Below, piece by piece: positions 21,861-31,264 of a stretch of DNA of 61,901 nucleotides; the stretch's first letter is position 1, and each line of letters begins with the position of its first letter. The notes below the pieces were generated by a model. It ran no database searches, was not told the DNA's origin, and was given only the letters and a program-made list of their open reading frames with translations. Source of the DNA: a virus; IMG/VR virus record IMGVR_UViG_3300046171_000186, positions 1 through 61,901 of that record; one strand, given 5' to 3'. The position numbers were made by a program, and so were the translations under genes.

Positions 21861-24174
21861 CGTAACTCCAATTACGGATACGGAGGTTTCCCCTCCCCCA
21901 CCGGACGATCCGGATTATAGCGAAGATCAGCTAGCGACCCTGATTCGTAATAAGTTTGAAGAGTCTCGAGACTATCGACGCAATATAGAAGATGAACGAT
22001 GGCTACCCGGGGAAGATGCTTACAATGGCATCTATGTAGAAGAACTCCGTAAAGAGTCGGGCAGGAATGCACCCTACATGAACTTGACTAGAAGGGAGGT
22101 GACCTCGGCTCATATCAAGATCAACGGGATGTTATTCCAGAATAACAAGATCCCGTTTTCGGTGGTTCCTGCCCGTACTCCTAAGTTTATTCCTGCAGAC
22201 ATCCACCAGATGGCTGAAGGGATGCCAATGATGTCGGATAAGGAGAAGACTGAATATATCAAGGAACTCAGCAACCATCTTCCTATTCACCAAATCCTTC
22301 GGGATCGTGCCCAGAACATGGAAGACAGGATTCGAGATATTCTTGATCAAACTGATTTTACGACAGAAATCGGCAGAGCCATCCACGAGATGATCCTGCA
22401 TGGCACTGGGGTTTTGAAGTCCCCGGTGCTGATTCGCAGGAACTACCCTGTGTATTCAGGCAAGTTCTCTGGAAGACTTGAGAGTATCGAGAGTGCCGTA
22501 GAGGCAGAACTCTTACCGACAGCTAAGTTTGTTTCTATTTTTAACCTCTATCCGTCTCCTGAAGCAGATAACGAGCAGGATCTCAGTTACATCGTAGAAC
22601 GTACACAACTATCATCCGTTCAAGCCAGACAAAAACTGACAGAAGAATATGGCTATGACCCGGAAGCTGTAGCCGATGTACTGGAGAACAAGTACACGAT
22701 AGGTGGCTACGAACTTTCTCGACCAATCAACCCCCATCAAGAGTCTTATCAGGAAGCTGAAAAAGAGTACGAACTCTTGGAGTTTTGGGGAACCCTTGAC
22801 CGGGATGACTTAGAAGGTTACATCGATGAAGATGCTCTCGGTATTCTCGAGGTGGCACCAGTTTGTGTGACTGTTCTTGGGAATCGTGTAATTAAAGCCT
22901 CTATCAATCCGTATGACGGGCAGATTCCTTACCATTTCTGTTACTGGCACGATAACACCCATTCTATTTGGGGTGACGGTATCTATTGGTCGATTCGAGA
23001 TATCCAGAGCCTAATCAATTTTGCGATGAGCATGTACGTCGAAGGCAAGGAGATGTCTTCGGTCCCAATGGTTGGTATGGATTCTAGCCAGTTGGCAGCA
23101 AACGAAGATCCGACAGATCTCTACCCCGGTAAAGTCTGGCAATTCGCACCGGGTGCCGATGTCTCTGGCGCATTTCGCCCGGTATTGATTCCAGACGTGA
23201 CCAACGGACTGATGGAGTTGATGCAATTCTTACAACGGGAAGCCAACTTGTCTTCTGGTCAGTCTCCGATTGGCATGGGACAGACAGCACCCTACCAGAC
23301 CCGTACTGCCACCGGGATGTCCATATTGGATCGGAATCAGGCCCGTAGCACTGCTTCCGTAGTACAATCGATTTCGCAGATGATGCGAAACACGTTGAAC
23401 GGAATCTATCGATGGATCTTGGTAGACACTGACGATCCGGAACTCCACTGTGATGCAGACGCACTCTGCACAGGCTACGAACGCTACATCGCTGAAGAAG
23501 TTCACAATCAACAACTCCTTCAGTTCATGCAGGTTCTCCAGCAGTTACCGGGCCTAGCGGAAGAGATTAGGATTGAACGTCTAGCAAAGCCGATCTTAAA
23601 CGCATTTAATCTGGAACCAGACGAACTACTGAAGACTCCAGAAGAGAAGCAGCAAGCCCAACAGCAAAAACAACAGGCGCTGCAGATGCAGATGCAGATG
23701 GAGGCTCAAAAGAAATTGCAAGAAGGACAGATAGACGAACAGTTAAAGCGTTTGGATTCTGCTCTCGAAGAGCGACATAGCATTGGGAAACAAAGACGGG
23801 ACCTAGAGATACAACGAATTCTCAAGATGATGGACATGGGCCAGATGATCCAACCGTCTGACTTCTCCGACCTTTCAATTATGTTGAAGGAAGAACAGCA
23901 GAGAATGGCCCAACAAAGATACCAGCAGGAAGTTCAAGCCCAACAACAGCAAGCTGCACAGGAGCAACAACTCCAGCAGGTACTAGGAGAGATGCAACGT
24001 GAACAGATGGCAGCAAACCAAGGGGCAAACGTACCCCCTAACCAACGACGAACTGCAGGTCCTCCGGGGGCAGAAGCTATGGCTACACCTCGAGGAGATG
24101 TTGCAGACCCGAATAACGGAGGAAGTGGAACGACTCAAGTTACTGGTGACCCCGGAGGGTCTAGCCCAGCATAA
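21853..24174 (+). CDS. Portal protein
   Basis: Dodecameric head-tail connector through which DNA enters; 773 aa. Features match large podovirus portals: an acidic N-terminus, conserved segments such as QIPYHFCYWHDN and SIWGDGIYWSIRDIQ, TGMSILDRNQARS in the clip/stem region, and a long Gln/Met-rich helical C-terminus (residues 590-720). It starts at TTG 21853 with GGAG upstream; no nearer ATG fits. The last 176 nt are also read in another frame by the gene at 23999. Confidence 0.85.
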   Translation: MIDVTPITDTEVSPPPPDDPDYSEDQLATLIRNKFEESRDYRRNIEDERWLPGEDAYNGIYVEELRKESGRNAPYMNLTRREVTSAHIKINGMLFQNNKIPFSVVPARTPKFIPADIHQMAEGMPMMSDKEKTEYIKELSNHLPIHQILRDRAQNMEDRIRDILDQTDFTTEIGRAIHEMILHGTGVLKSPVLIRRNYPVYSGKFSGRLESIESAVEAELLPTAKFVSIFNLYPSPEADNEQDLSYIVERTQLSSVQARQKLTEEYGYDPEAVADVLENKYTIGGYELSRPINPHQESYQEAEKEYELLEFWGTLDRDDLEGYIDEDALGILEVAPVCVTVLGNRVIKASINPYDGQIPYHFCYWHDNTHSIWGDGIYWSIRDIQSLINFAMSMYVEGKEMSSVPMVGMDSSQLAANEDPTDLYPGKVWQFAPGADVSGAFRPVLIPDVTNGLMELMQFLQREANLSSGQSPIGMGQTAPYQTRTATGMSILDRNQARSTASVVQSISQMMRNTLNGIYRWILVDTDDPELHCDADALCTGYERYIAEEVHNQQLLQFMQVLQQLPGLAEEIRIERLAKPILNAFNLEPDELLKTPEEKQQAQQQKQQALQMQMQMEAQKKLQEGQIDEQLKRLDSALEERHSIGKQRRDLEIQRILKMMDMGQMIQPSDFSDLSIMLKEEQQRMAQQRYQQEVQAQQQQAAQEQQLQQVLGEMQREQMAANQGANVPPNQRRTAGPPGAEAMATPRGDVADPNNGGSGTTQVTGDPGGSSPA

Positions 24175-24298
24175 CTCAAGGGTTGGGAAGATACAGGCAT
24201 TTCAAGAGATTTTAAACTATCCCGACTACGTCCAAAACCTTTCTCGAGATACGAATGACCAATCCAGAAAAATTGGAAGAAGTTCCATCGACCGATGA
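23999..24298 (+). CDS. Small coiled-coil protein overlapping portal 3' end
   Basis: 99-aa protein (GQKLWLHLEEMLQTRITEEV, then GLAQHNSRVGKIQAFQEIL). It resembles the short helical proteins often found just after portal genes in podoviruses. It starts at GTG 23999 with AGGAGA 8 nt upstream, inside the portal gene (176 nt overlap, other frame), and ends inside the scaffold gene (44 nt overlap). Confidence 0.65.
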   Translation: MNRWQQTKGQTYPLTNDELQVLRGQKLWLHLEEMLQTRITEEVERLKLLVTPEGLAQHNSRVGKIQAFQEILNYPDYVQNLSRDTNDQSRKIGRSSIDR

Positions 24299-25223
24299 AG
24301 AAGTAGAACAACCTTCTGCCGAACTCTCTAAGGAAGATATCTGGACTCAGATTTCTGTAGGAAAGAACACAACACAACCCGAACCGGAACCAGAGCCTGT
24401 GGCAGTCGACCCTGAACCAGAGCCGGAACCGGAACCGGAACTCAAACCAGAGCCGAAACCAGAGCCGAAACCAGAACCTAGCTTGGAGAACGACCCCAAG
24501 TTAGCCAAACGGTTTCGAGACTCACAAGAATTCATCTCCAAGTTAAAGGCTGAAAACAAGGAGATGAGCGAATCATTATCTCGGTTACAGCAAGAGATCG
24601 AAGACCTCAAGAAAAACCGGGAGACCCAACCGAAGCAGAACGTACCAACTGACCCGGTGCCCAATCTGCAGGAGTTGTTAGAAGATTTGCCGCAAGACGT
24701 TCGAGACGAACTCGAGGCATTTCCTGAACTATTTCGAGGAATGACCACCCTGTTGGACAAGCGTATCAAGCAGATGCAACAGCAGGTAGACCCGGAGATT
24801 CAGGAGTTCAGAAAAGAGAGGGAACGACGACAGGTGCAGGACTCTTTGTCCAAAAGGCACCAACTGGCGAACCAACAACTTGGGATTTTAAACGCTCGAG
24901 ATATCGATTTTGATTCTCCGACTTTTGCCCAATGGGTGTTGGGGAGTGACTATCGTAAATCGGTGGTTACGAACTTTGCCAGTCCAGATGCTTTTGTAGA
25001 CCTGATGCGATCCTTTCTTTTTGAATATCCAGACGAAGCAAAACGTCAAGAACCTACGCAACCCGTAGCCTCTTCTCCAGAACCAGATCCTCAGAAAATA
25101 GAAAGACGGAAAGCTGCCAGTAGTGTTGTCTCACGAAAATCGGCACCCGAACGACCAAAGGCTGGAATTACTTCTTTAGACGATAAAAGTAAGTTCTGGT
25201 CACAACTAATGAATACAGGATAA
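24255..25223 (+). CDS. Capsid scaffolding/assembly protein
   Basis: 322 aa. The N-terminus is a Pro-Glu-Lys repeat (residues 38-76, alternating P/E with K), then a coiled coil (about 90-130), and a charged C-terminus. Acidic, helical proteins encoded between portal and capsid are usually scaffolds. The DNA under the repeat is also repetitive. Assignment rests on position and composition. Confidence 0.7.
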   Translation: MTNPEKLEEVPSTDEEVEQPSAELSKEDIWTQISVGKNTTQPEPEPEPVAVDPEPEPEPEPELKPEPKPEPKPEPSLENDPKLAKRFRDSQEFISKLKAENKEMSESLSRLQQEIEDLKKNRETQPKQNVPTDPVPNLQELLEDLPQDVRDELEAFPELFRGMTTLLDKRIKQMQQQVDPEIQEFRKERERRQVQDSLSKRHQLANQQLGILNARDIDFDSPTFAQWVLGSDYRKSVVTNFASPDAFVDLMRSFLFEYPDEAKRQEPTQPVASSPEPDPQKIERRKAASSVVSRKSAPERPKAGITSLDDKSKFWSQLMNTG

Positions 25224-25236
25224 CTAGGAGATTAAA

Positions 25237-26331
25237 ATGGCTATTACAACTACCGCATTCGCAACGACTAGCGGTAATCTTTACGGAGACCTGAGTACGG
25301 AAGACGCACTCACTATTCAGTCAAAGATGCTGCCCGTTGCGAAAAAGAACTTAACCTTTGCACGGTTTGCTCAAAAAGATACCAAAGGTCGTAATGATGG
25401 CAACGTCATGCGACATAGACGGTATAAGAAATTTCCTCTGAATGATACCCCGTTGGGTGAGGGTGTGACTCCCGATTTTGACCAGCTAGAAAGCGAAGTC
25501 ATCAGCACAACCATCCGCCAGTACGGTAGATATGTGCCTGTGACCGACCTGATGGAACTCCTTGGTCAAGACCCATATGTCTCCATTATTACGGAGAGAC
25601 AAGCGCAGCAAGCTGCAGAAGTAATCGACCTACTCTGCTACAAGACTTTCCGTAATCCTGCGAATACGATCTATGCTGGTGGAGCAGCAATTACCTCTCG
25701 TGCCGCAGTCAATAATGTAGTGTCTACTGCCGATCTGGATCGTGCAATCCGACACTTAGAGGGTCTGGACGCAGAGAAGCTGACAGAGATGCTAGCCGCA
25801 ACTCCTGATGTTTCAACGCAACCTTTGCGACCTAGCTATGTTGCGATCTGCCACCCGATTCTGCGCTACGACCTAGAGGCTCTAACTGGTTTTGTACCTG
25901 TCGAGCAGTATGCCAACAGTTCACAAGCAATGGACTTTGAGATTGGTTCCTACAAGGGAGTACGCTTCCTCGTAACCACTCAAGCAGTTGCTTTTGATCG
26001 TGATGGTGACAACTCTCTCGGTGCTGGTGCAGCAGGGACATCGCTAGTCGAAGATGCATCCGGGTCATTCGCTGAAGTATACCCGATTGTGATTTTCGCA
26101 AAAGATGCCGTAGGCACTGCAACTATCGGAGGGATGGACAGCATCGTTCCTAAAGTTGTACGCCCGACACCTAGCGGAACCGATCCCTTGGGTCAACGTG
26201 GTACAGTAGGATACACTTTCATGCATAGCCAGTTAATTCTTAACGAAGACTGGATTATTACAATTGAATCAGGTGTGTCCGCACTAGCTTCCACTGTGAC
26301 CACAGGTACACTCTACGGTGCGAATAGCTGA
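25237..26331 (+). CDS. Major capsid protein (N4-gp56 family)
   Basis: 364 aa. DALTIQSKMLPVAKKNLTF, RRYKKFPLNDTPLGEGVTPD and IRQYGRYVPVTDLMEL match the N4-gp56 capsid family (HK97 fold). SYVAICHPILRYDLEAL and the glycine-rich region near 270 are also typical. A very good ribosome-binding site (AGGAG) precedes the ATG, as expected for the most abundant virion protein. A hairpin follows the stop. Confidence 0.9.
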   Translation: MAITTTAFATTSGNLYGDLSTEDALTIQSKMLPVAKKNLTFARFAQKDTKGRNDGNVMRHRRYKKFPLNDTPLGEGVTPDFDQLESEVISTTIRQYGRYVPVTDLMELLGQDPYVSIITERQAQQAAEVIDLLCYKTFRNPANTIYAGGAAITSRAAVNNVVSTADLDRAIRHLEGLDAEKLTEMLAATPDVSTQPLRPSYVAICHPILRYDLEALTGFVPVEQYANSSQAMDFEIGSYKGVRFLVTTQAVAFDRDGDNSLGAGAAGTSLVEDASGSFAEVYPIVIFAKDAVGTATIGGMDSIVPKVVRPTPSGTDPLGQRGTVGYTFMHSQLILNEDWIITIESGVSALASTVTTGTLYGANS

Positions 26332-26341
26332 TAACTAATAG

Positions 26342-26368
26342 GTCTCGGGACTGTTAAGACCCCGAGAC
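26342..26368 (+). promoter_or_regulatory. Hairpin after the capsid gene
   Basis: GTCTCGGG/CCCGAGAC, perfect 8-bp stem with an 11-nt loop, 10 bp past the capsid stop. No U-run follows, so it is a stability element or weak terminator more than a full terminator. It is the rightward counterpart of the hairpins in the early operon. Confidence 0.5.
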
Positions 26369-26391
26369 ACTCTCATCTATAAGGAGATATT

Positions 26392-26799
26392 ATGAAAAGT
26401 GATAAAATGCAGATGAGCTATGTGCCTCAGACTTCTGAGCACATTAAGATCACATCTGTCAAAAACGGAACAGATGTCTATGACATCAAGCTTCCGATTG
26501 GGGCAATCATTGATGACATTGTTGTTGTCAAGAAAACCCTTTTCGGGGTGGTAAATGCAGATATCAATCTAGGGAACACTACCCTAGCAAATGACTACAC
26601 TGCCACAGCAATCGATGCTGGATCGGGTGGGTCTGCTGGAGTAGCTGGTGTAGATGCTGGGGATCGAATGACCCCTGTACCTGCTGACCAGATTGTACGA
26701 GTAAGCGTAACTGGAACCGCAGCAAATACTGCAGGAGTGGTATATGTCTGGGTGAACTATCGCTTCGACTCCAATCCTTACCCAACCCAGTTGGTGTAA
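26392..26799 (+). CDS. Hypothetical virion protein, 135 aa
   Basis: Beta-rich small protein (DVYDIKLPIGAIIDDIVVVKK) directly after the capsid gene with an ideal AAGGAG site, as for decoration or head-completion proteins. The middle is Gly/Ala/Asp-rich (SGGSAGVAGVDAGD). No family recognised. Confidence 0.65.
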   Translation: MKSDKMQMSYVPQTSEHIKITSVKNGTDVYDIKLPIGAIIDDIVVVKKTLFGVVNADINLGNTTLANDYTATAIDAGSGGSAGVAGVDAGDRMTPVPADQIVRVSVTGTAANTAGVVYVWVNYRFDSNPYPTQLV

Positions 26800-26805
26800 C
26801 CTTTC

Positions 26806-26841
26806 TCGCAAGGCAATTGACTCCGGTTGGTTGTCTTGCGA
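26806..26841 (+). terminator. Intrinsic terminator
   Basis: TCGCAAG-G-CAA pairs with TTG-T-CTTGCGA (11 pairs, one of them G-U, 14-nt loop), followed by CTTTCTTCTTTTT. Terminates the head-gene transcript after the 135-aa gene. Its right arm doubles as the -35 box of the next promoter. Confidence 0.7.
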
Positions 26842-26864
26842 CTTTCTTCTTTTTACCGTATAAT
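26836..26864 (+). promoter_or_regulatory. Promoter (TTGCGA / 17 bp / TATAAT)
   Basis: Consensus -10 TATAAT (26859-26864), 17-bp spacer, -35 TTGCGA inside the terminator stem. It is 11 bp before the ATG at 26876 and would restart transcription for the tail genes. Confidence 0.6.
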
Positions 26865-26875
26865 TAGAAGTTTAA

Positions 26876-27394
26876 ATGGCTCAACAATACTACGAACCAT
26901 CTCTTTCCCAATCTTACTACAATCCCGGTATTGGACGGTTTTCTCAAGTATCTGCTCACGCTAATCTAGCGAAAGAGTGGGACGGAGATCCTGCCAGTGT
27001 CCCTGATGGATACGGTGTTATCCGTATTGAAATGGGTCGAGATGTTCACGACACGAATGAAGTAGCTTCGTCAATTAACGGATTCCGAGTAGTGATTCCG
27101 AGAGGAAGCGCAAGAGTAGTCTCTGCCATCCACATAAACCGTCTAATGAATGAGTGCTACGAGACTGAATACACTCAGACTCAATACTCTCGACCTCCCG
27201 AAGGATATCGTAGACCACGATTTCCGGTTACCTTGATCGTACCTCCTAAGAATTCTCCTGTGTTGATCGACCCCGACTCTGGGAATGCTGCCAAATCAGA
27301 AGCAAAAACGGTAAAAGCACCTCCAAAACGGAAGCACAACTACACTGTAGGAGAAGATGAGTCTCAATCTGGGTCAACTACGAACGAGAGTTGA
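26876..27394 (+). CDS. Hypothetical virion protein, 172 aa
   Basis: Not recognised. Tyr-rich N-terminus (MAQQYYEPSLSQSYYNPGIG), a central beta region, then a Lys/Ser-rich tail. Position between capsid and adaptor suggests a head protein. Its end overlaps the next gene by 38 nt. Confidence 0.65.
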   Translation: MAQQYYEPSLSQSYYNPGIGRFSQVSAHANLAKEWDGDPASVPDGYGVIRIEMGRDVHDTNEVASSINGFRVVIPRGSARVVSAIHINRLMNECYETEYTQTQYSRPPEGYRRPRFPVTLIVPPKNSPVLIDPDSGNAAKSEAKTVKAPPKRKHNYTVGEDESQSGSTTNES

Positions 27395-28397
27395 GCGACT
27401 ATTACAAGATACAGATAATCGAAGATGGTCTGACGCTGAAATCAATGACTACCTCTTTGATGCTCAACACGAATTCGTCCGCCTCACTGGCTATCCCCTC
27501 TTAACCACCAACGTAGATCTTCAGGGGTTGGTTGCTGAGTATGATGTACCAACCGACCTGATGGATATTCAACGAGCACGGGTACGCAACCGTGCTGTTG
27601 AAATTCCTATTATCTCGCCTACCGTTCTCGACGAATCCTCTACTTTCTTAAACGAATCGGTTGATGCCGATTGGAGATCTCAGACAGGGCCAATCCGGGC
27701 TGTTGTCTTGGATCATCAGTCCGCTTCTAAATTTAGGCTCTATCCAATTCCTGCTGGCAACATTGTCAGTACGGTCACCGCTTCTTTTGACGCTACAACT
27801 ACAACGATCACTGTTTCAGATGCATCCGATCTAGCAGTCGGGATGTATGTTGGTGGGAATACCAATATTCCTGAAAAGACAGCAATTGCTTCGATCAGCG
27901 GAACAACAATCACCCTGACAAAAACCACAACCAACACTGGTGCGGTATCGAATGCATCCATCACGTTTGTATCGTCTAACGTCTTCAGTAATTATCTTTT
28001 ACAGGTTCCAACTACCGATTTGGACGCAATTAGTGGAACCGACATCTTATATGATTCTAGTGGGTTTTTTCAGGGTACTATCGTAGTTTTACCGTCTATT
28101 GAACTGCAAGGAACAAGGAACCCACCGAGAGATGCCCTGCAAACATTAGCCAATGTAGCAGGAGGAACAGACGTTCCCATTATAGGCTCTAGATTCCACG
28201 AAGCATTGGTATTTGGTGCAGTTGAACGGGCGTACTTAAAAGAAAACGAACTTCGTAATGTTCAGAAAAGCAGTGCTTTCCGAGAGAGATTCCTGCAGTT
28301 CGTTGCCGAAGCACGACGAGAAGAGCATGAGAATAGAATCCGCAGAGTAGGAGGAGCAAACCGAGTACGGATGAAAGTCAGTAGGAGGTGGGTATGA
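27357..28397 (+). CDS. Head-tail adaptor protein with immunoglobulin-like insertion
   Basis: The first 110 residues (LRTRVERLLQDTDNRRWSD, then INDYLFDAQHEFVRLTGYPL) match the phage adaptor family (DUF6682/gp4-like) that joins portal and tail. The C-terminal 60 residues (FHEALVFGAVERAYLKENE) complete that helical fold. Between them, about residues 140-215 form a Thr-rich beta domain resembling Ig-like insertions. AGGAG precedes the ATG. Confidence 0.75.
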   Translation: MSLNLGQLRTRVERLLQDTDNRRWSDAEINDYLFDAQHEFVRLTGYPLLTTNVDLQGLVAEYDVPTDLMDIQRARVRNRAVEIPIISPTVLDESSTFLNESVDADWRSQTGPIRAVVLDHQSASKFRLYPIPAGNIVSTVTASFDATTTTITVSDASDLAVGMYVGGNTNIPEKTAIASISGTTITLTKTTTNTGAVSNASITFVSSNVFSNYLLQVPTTDLDAISGTDILYDSSGFFQGTIVVLPSIELQGTRNPPRDALQTLANVAGGTDVPIIGSRFHEALVFGAVERAYLKENELRNVQKSSAFRERFLQFVAEARREEHENRIRRVGGANRVRMKVSRRWV

Positions 28398-30391
28398 CGG
28401 TTTCGGTTGTAGGGTCTAACAATGAAACGGTAGTCTTCCAGACTCGTAAAGTTAAAGGGTCTGACCTAGAAACGGACGCAACGCTTCTAGACCTTGATGA
28501 TATCCCAATGCCCTCCGGTGTATTGGATTCAAACAACACTACCTACGCTAATTTCTCTGCACTTTATGCAGACCTACCCACGAATCAAAATATCCGTGGC
28601 CCACAAGGCCCACAAGGCCCAGCAATTGACAGTGTATCGCTAGCACAGTCAGTCGATCTCTCCACCGTCACAATGACCTTCGGCTATACCTTGAACAATC
28701 AAGGGTATACCGTAGGAACCACACCCTCCTTTACGATTCCTGCTGGCCCAACTGGCCCTACTGGAACAGGCATTCAGTTCGTTTCGCACGATACTCAGAA
28801 TCATACTCTGACTTTTCAGTTTACAGATACGTTATCTGATTTGACGGTTGATCTACCGCAAGGAGACACTGGCCCTGCTGGTCGTAGTATCTCCAGCATC
28901 TCCAAGTCAGGAGATGTGATGACGATCAACTACGATGATGGGTCTTCTCCTACCCAGATCTCAGGAATTCGTGGCCCAGCAGGAGATGCTGCCACCATCA
29001 CAGTTAGCGCAACGAATACGTTAGCAGCAGGAGCATCTGCTACCGTTACTGAAACTGGAACCAGCAATTCTCAGAATCGGGAGTTAATCTTTGGCATTCC
29101 AGCAGGAGTAGACGGAGTAGACGGAGATGATGGGGTTTCTGTTACTGGAGTCAATCAAGTCAACTCCAGCACGATCAATTTTAGCCTATCCAACAGTACA
29201 ACCACTTCCAACATCACGCTTCCTTCTGCTACTGCCTCTTCGATTTTACCAAGCTATACCAATAACGCAGGAAAAGTTTTAGCAGTAAATAGCACTGCAA
29301 ATGACATTGAATGGATTGCTGGATCAGGAACCGGAACGGTCACAAGTGTCGGACTGACAGGTGCAAATGGGATCACTTTTTCTGGTGGGCCGATCACAAC
29401 CAGTGGCACGATTACCACCACTGTGAATGCTACTACGCTAAAAAGTCATTTAGCAATTGATTGGACAGACGTTGCCAATAAACCAAGTATTCCTGTTTCT
29501 GGAACAGACTTCGACCCAGTAGGGACAGACAACAGTACGAACGTCACACTCAACACCGCAAGTTATGATTATCTTTCTTTAGCTGGTCAAACGATCACGC
29601 TAGGACAAGTTGATTGGTCAACCGACATTTCAAATAAACCGTCAATCCCTGTAAGCGGTACGGACTTCGATCCTGTCGGAACTGATAATAGCACAAATGT
29701 AAGTTTAGTAACAACCTCTTATGATTACCTTTCTTTAGCTGGTCAAACGATTACGTTAGGTGCAATCGATTGGTCAACGGACATTTCAAACAAACCAAGC
29801 ATCCCTGTTTCTGGGACAGACTTTGATCCGGTTGGCACAGACAACAGCACGAATGTTTCGTTAAACACTACAAACTACGACTACTTATCAATCACAGGTC
29901 AAGCAATCACACTTGGTCAAATTGATTGGACAACGGACATTTCAAACAAGCCAACAATCCCTGTAAGTGGAACAGATTTCGATCCAGTTGGTACAGACAA
30001 TAGCACGGACGTTACTCTTAATAATACGACTTATAATTACCTCACAATTTCTGGACAGGCAATCACGGTTGGACAGGTTGATTGGACAACAGACATTGCA
30101 AATAAGCCAACAATCCCTGTTTCTGGGACAGACTTTGATCCTGTCGGAACCGATAATAGCACAAATGTAAGCCTTGCTACCGTTAGCAACAACTATCTAA
30201 GTCTCAGTGGGCAAGAGATCACAGCAGGAACAATCCCCTACCAGCTTGGAGGAACCGGATTAACAGCACTAGGTTCAGCAGGACAAGTACTAAAAGTCAA
30301 TTCAGCAGGAACCGCATTAGAATACGCAACTGACAATACTGGCGCAGCATCAGGCGCAGATCCCGTGGTAATGGCAATCGCATTAGGTTGA
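28394..30391 (+). CDS. Tail fibre with collagen-like and 51-residue repeats
   Basis: 665 aa. Short collagen-like Gly-x-y blocks (RGPQGPQGPA, GPTGPTGTG, QGDTGPAG, RGPAGDAA, near residues 65-200) are spaced between beta segments. Five tandem copies of a 51-52-residue unit (IPVSGTDFDPVGTDNST core) follow. The end, PYQLGGTGLTALGSAGQVLKV, is common in tail fibres. ATG 28394 is chosen because GGAGG lies 5 nt upstream and it overlaps the previous stop (ATGA). Probably a trimeric receptor-binding fibre. Confidence 0.85.
   Translation: MTVSVVGSNNETVVFQTRKVKGSDLETDATLLDLDDIPMPSGVLDSNNTTYANFSALYADLPTNQNIRGPQGPQGPAIDSVSLAQSVDLSTVTMTFGYTLNNQGYTVGTTPSFTIPAGPTGPTGTGIQFVSHDTQNHTLTFQFTDTLSDLTVDLPQGDTGPAGRSISSISKSGDVMTINYDDGSSPTQISGIRGPAGDAATITVSATNTLAAGASATVTETGTSNSQNRELIFGIPAGVDGVDGDDGVSVTGVNQVNSSTINFSLSNSTTTSNITLPSATASSILPSYTNNAGKVLAVNSTANDIEWIAGSGTGTVTSVGLTGANGITFSGGPITTSGTITTTVNATTLKSHLAIDWTDVANKPSIPVSGTDFDPVGTDNSTNVTLNTASYDYLSLAGQTITLGQVDWSTDISNKPSIPVSGTDFDPVGTDNSTNVSLVTTSYDYLSLAGQTITLGAIDWSTDISNKPSIPVSGTDFDPVGTDNSTNVSLNTTNYDYLSITGQAITLGQIDWTTDISNKPTIPVSGTDFDPVGTDNSTDVTLNNTTYNYLTISGQAITVGQVDWTTDIANKPTIPVSGTDFDPVGTDNSTNVSLATVSNNYLSLSGQEITAGTIPYQLGGTGLTALGSAGQVLKVNSAGTALEYATDNTGAASGADPVVMAIALG
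29456..30235 (+). repeat. Five tandem ~156-bp repeats in tail fibre gene
   Basis: Units begin with ATTGATTGG-like sequence (encoding IDW or VDW) and each encodes NKPSIPVSGTDFDPVGTDNS. Protein identity between units is high while DNA differs mostly at third positions, so the repeats are old or selected for protein sequence. Confidence 0.75.
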
Positions 30392-30395
30392 ATAT

Positions 30396-30731
30396 ATGGC
30401 AAACGCATTCTTGAGAAAAACCGAAACAGCAGGGACTGCCCGAACCGATGTACTGGCAGCAAAAGTACCTCCAGCAACCGAAGTGGTTTGCATTGGACTT
30501 ATAGCCTCAAACAAATCTTCTGCCTCTCGTACTTTGACAGTTGAAATAAAATACGACACAGGAACTCCTACTTATACCAGCTACATCACGAATATTCCAA
30601 TTCCTGTAGGATCGTCCGTTAATTTGTTAGACGGTGGAAAGTTAGTCCTTGTACCGAATGAAAACCTAACGGTCACAGCAGACTCCGCATCAGCAGTAGA
30701 TGTACATCTCAGCTATCTGGAGATCACCTGA
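30396..30731 (+). CDS. Tail-associated protein, 111 aa
   Basis: Beta-rich small protein (MANAFLRKTETAGTARTDVL..., then LDGGKLVLVPNENLTVTADS). Similar single-domain proteins sit beside tail-fibre genes in aquatic phages, as I recall. The stop overlaps the next ATG (TGATG). Confidence 0.65.
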   Translation: MANAFLRKTETAGTARTDVLAAKVPPATEVVCIGLIASNKSSASRTLTVEIKYDTGTPTYTSYITNIPIPVGSSVNLLDGGKLVLVPNENLTVTADSASAVDVHLSYLEIT

Positions 30732-31264
30732 TGAGTTACATAGGCAGCAAACGATCCAGCAGTTTAGTAAGTCTGGATGAGGGTACGATTGGCGATAATG
30801 TGAAGTTTCCTGCTGGGCATGTAATTCAGGTTGTTACACCTCCAGTAACCGTCGAAACAAATTCTTTAACCACTAGTTATGTTAATTATTACGAAGCATC
30901 TCTTACTCTAAAATCCTCTAATTCAAAGGTGTTTATAGTTCATTCATTTAATTATTTTATTTCTAGTGGTGGTTTTGGGCAACAAATTTACAGATCTACC
31001 TCAACTCCTGTTACGACATCCGACACAGTTGTTTTTAACTCTGGGGCTGTTGATGGAACTGGCGGCCCATTACAGTATTTTATCGGTTCAACATTTTATT
31101 CGACTGCAACAACACAGGCAGTAGATGATATTTCAGGGCAGACTGCTGGCGATGAATTATATTATGGATTTTTTTATAAGGCATATAGTGGGACTGTCAA
31201 TTTGCCAGTGAATGAAAGTACAGACGGTTTTTTCGCTACTACAATATTCGAAATACAAAAATGA
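30731..31264 (+). CDS. Tail fibre-like protein, 177 aa (cassette copy 1)
   Basis: The N-terminus, SLDEGTIGDNVKFPAGHVIQV, matches that of the protein at 34371 (NNGTIGSGVVFPAGHPIQV). The rest is a beta-rich jelly-roll-like domain. First gene of a three-gene cassette that occurs twice. Overlaps the next gene by ATGA. Confidence 0.65.
   Translation: MSYIGSKRSSSLVSLDEGTIGDNVKFPAGHVIQVVTPPVTVETNSLTTSYVNYYEASLTLKSSNSKVFIVHSFNYFISSGGFGQQIYRSTSTPVTTSDTVVFNSGAVDGTGGPLQYFIGSTFYSTATTQAVDDISGQTAGDELYYGFFYKAYSGTVNLPVNESTDGFFATTIFEIQK

Noticed and set aside
24385-24480. Repeat DNA in the scaffold gene as a mobile or regulatory repeat
   Set aside because: It is in frame and encodes a Pro-Glu-Lys stretch; slippage within a coding repeat explains it.
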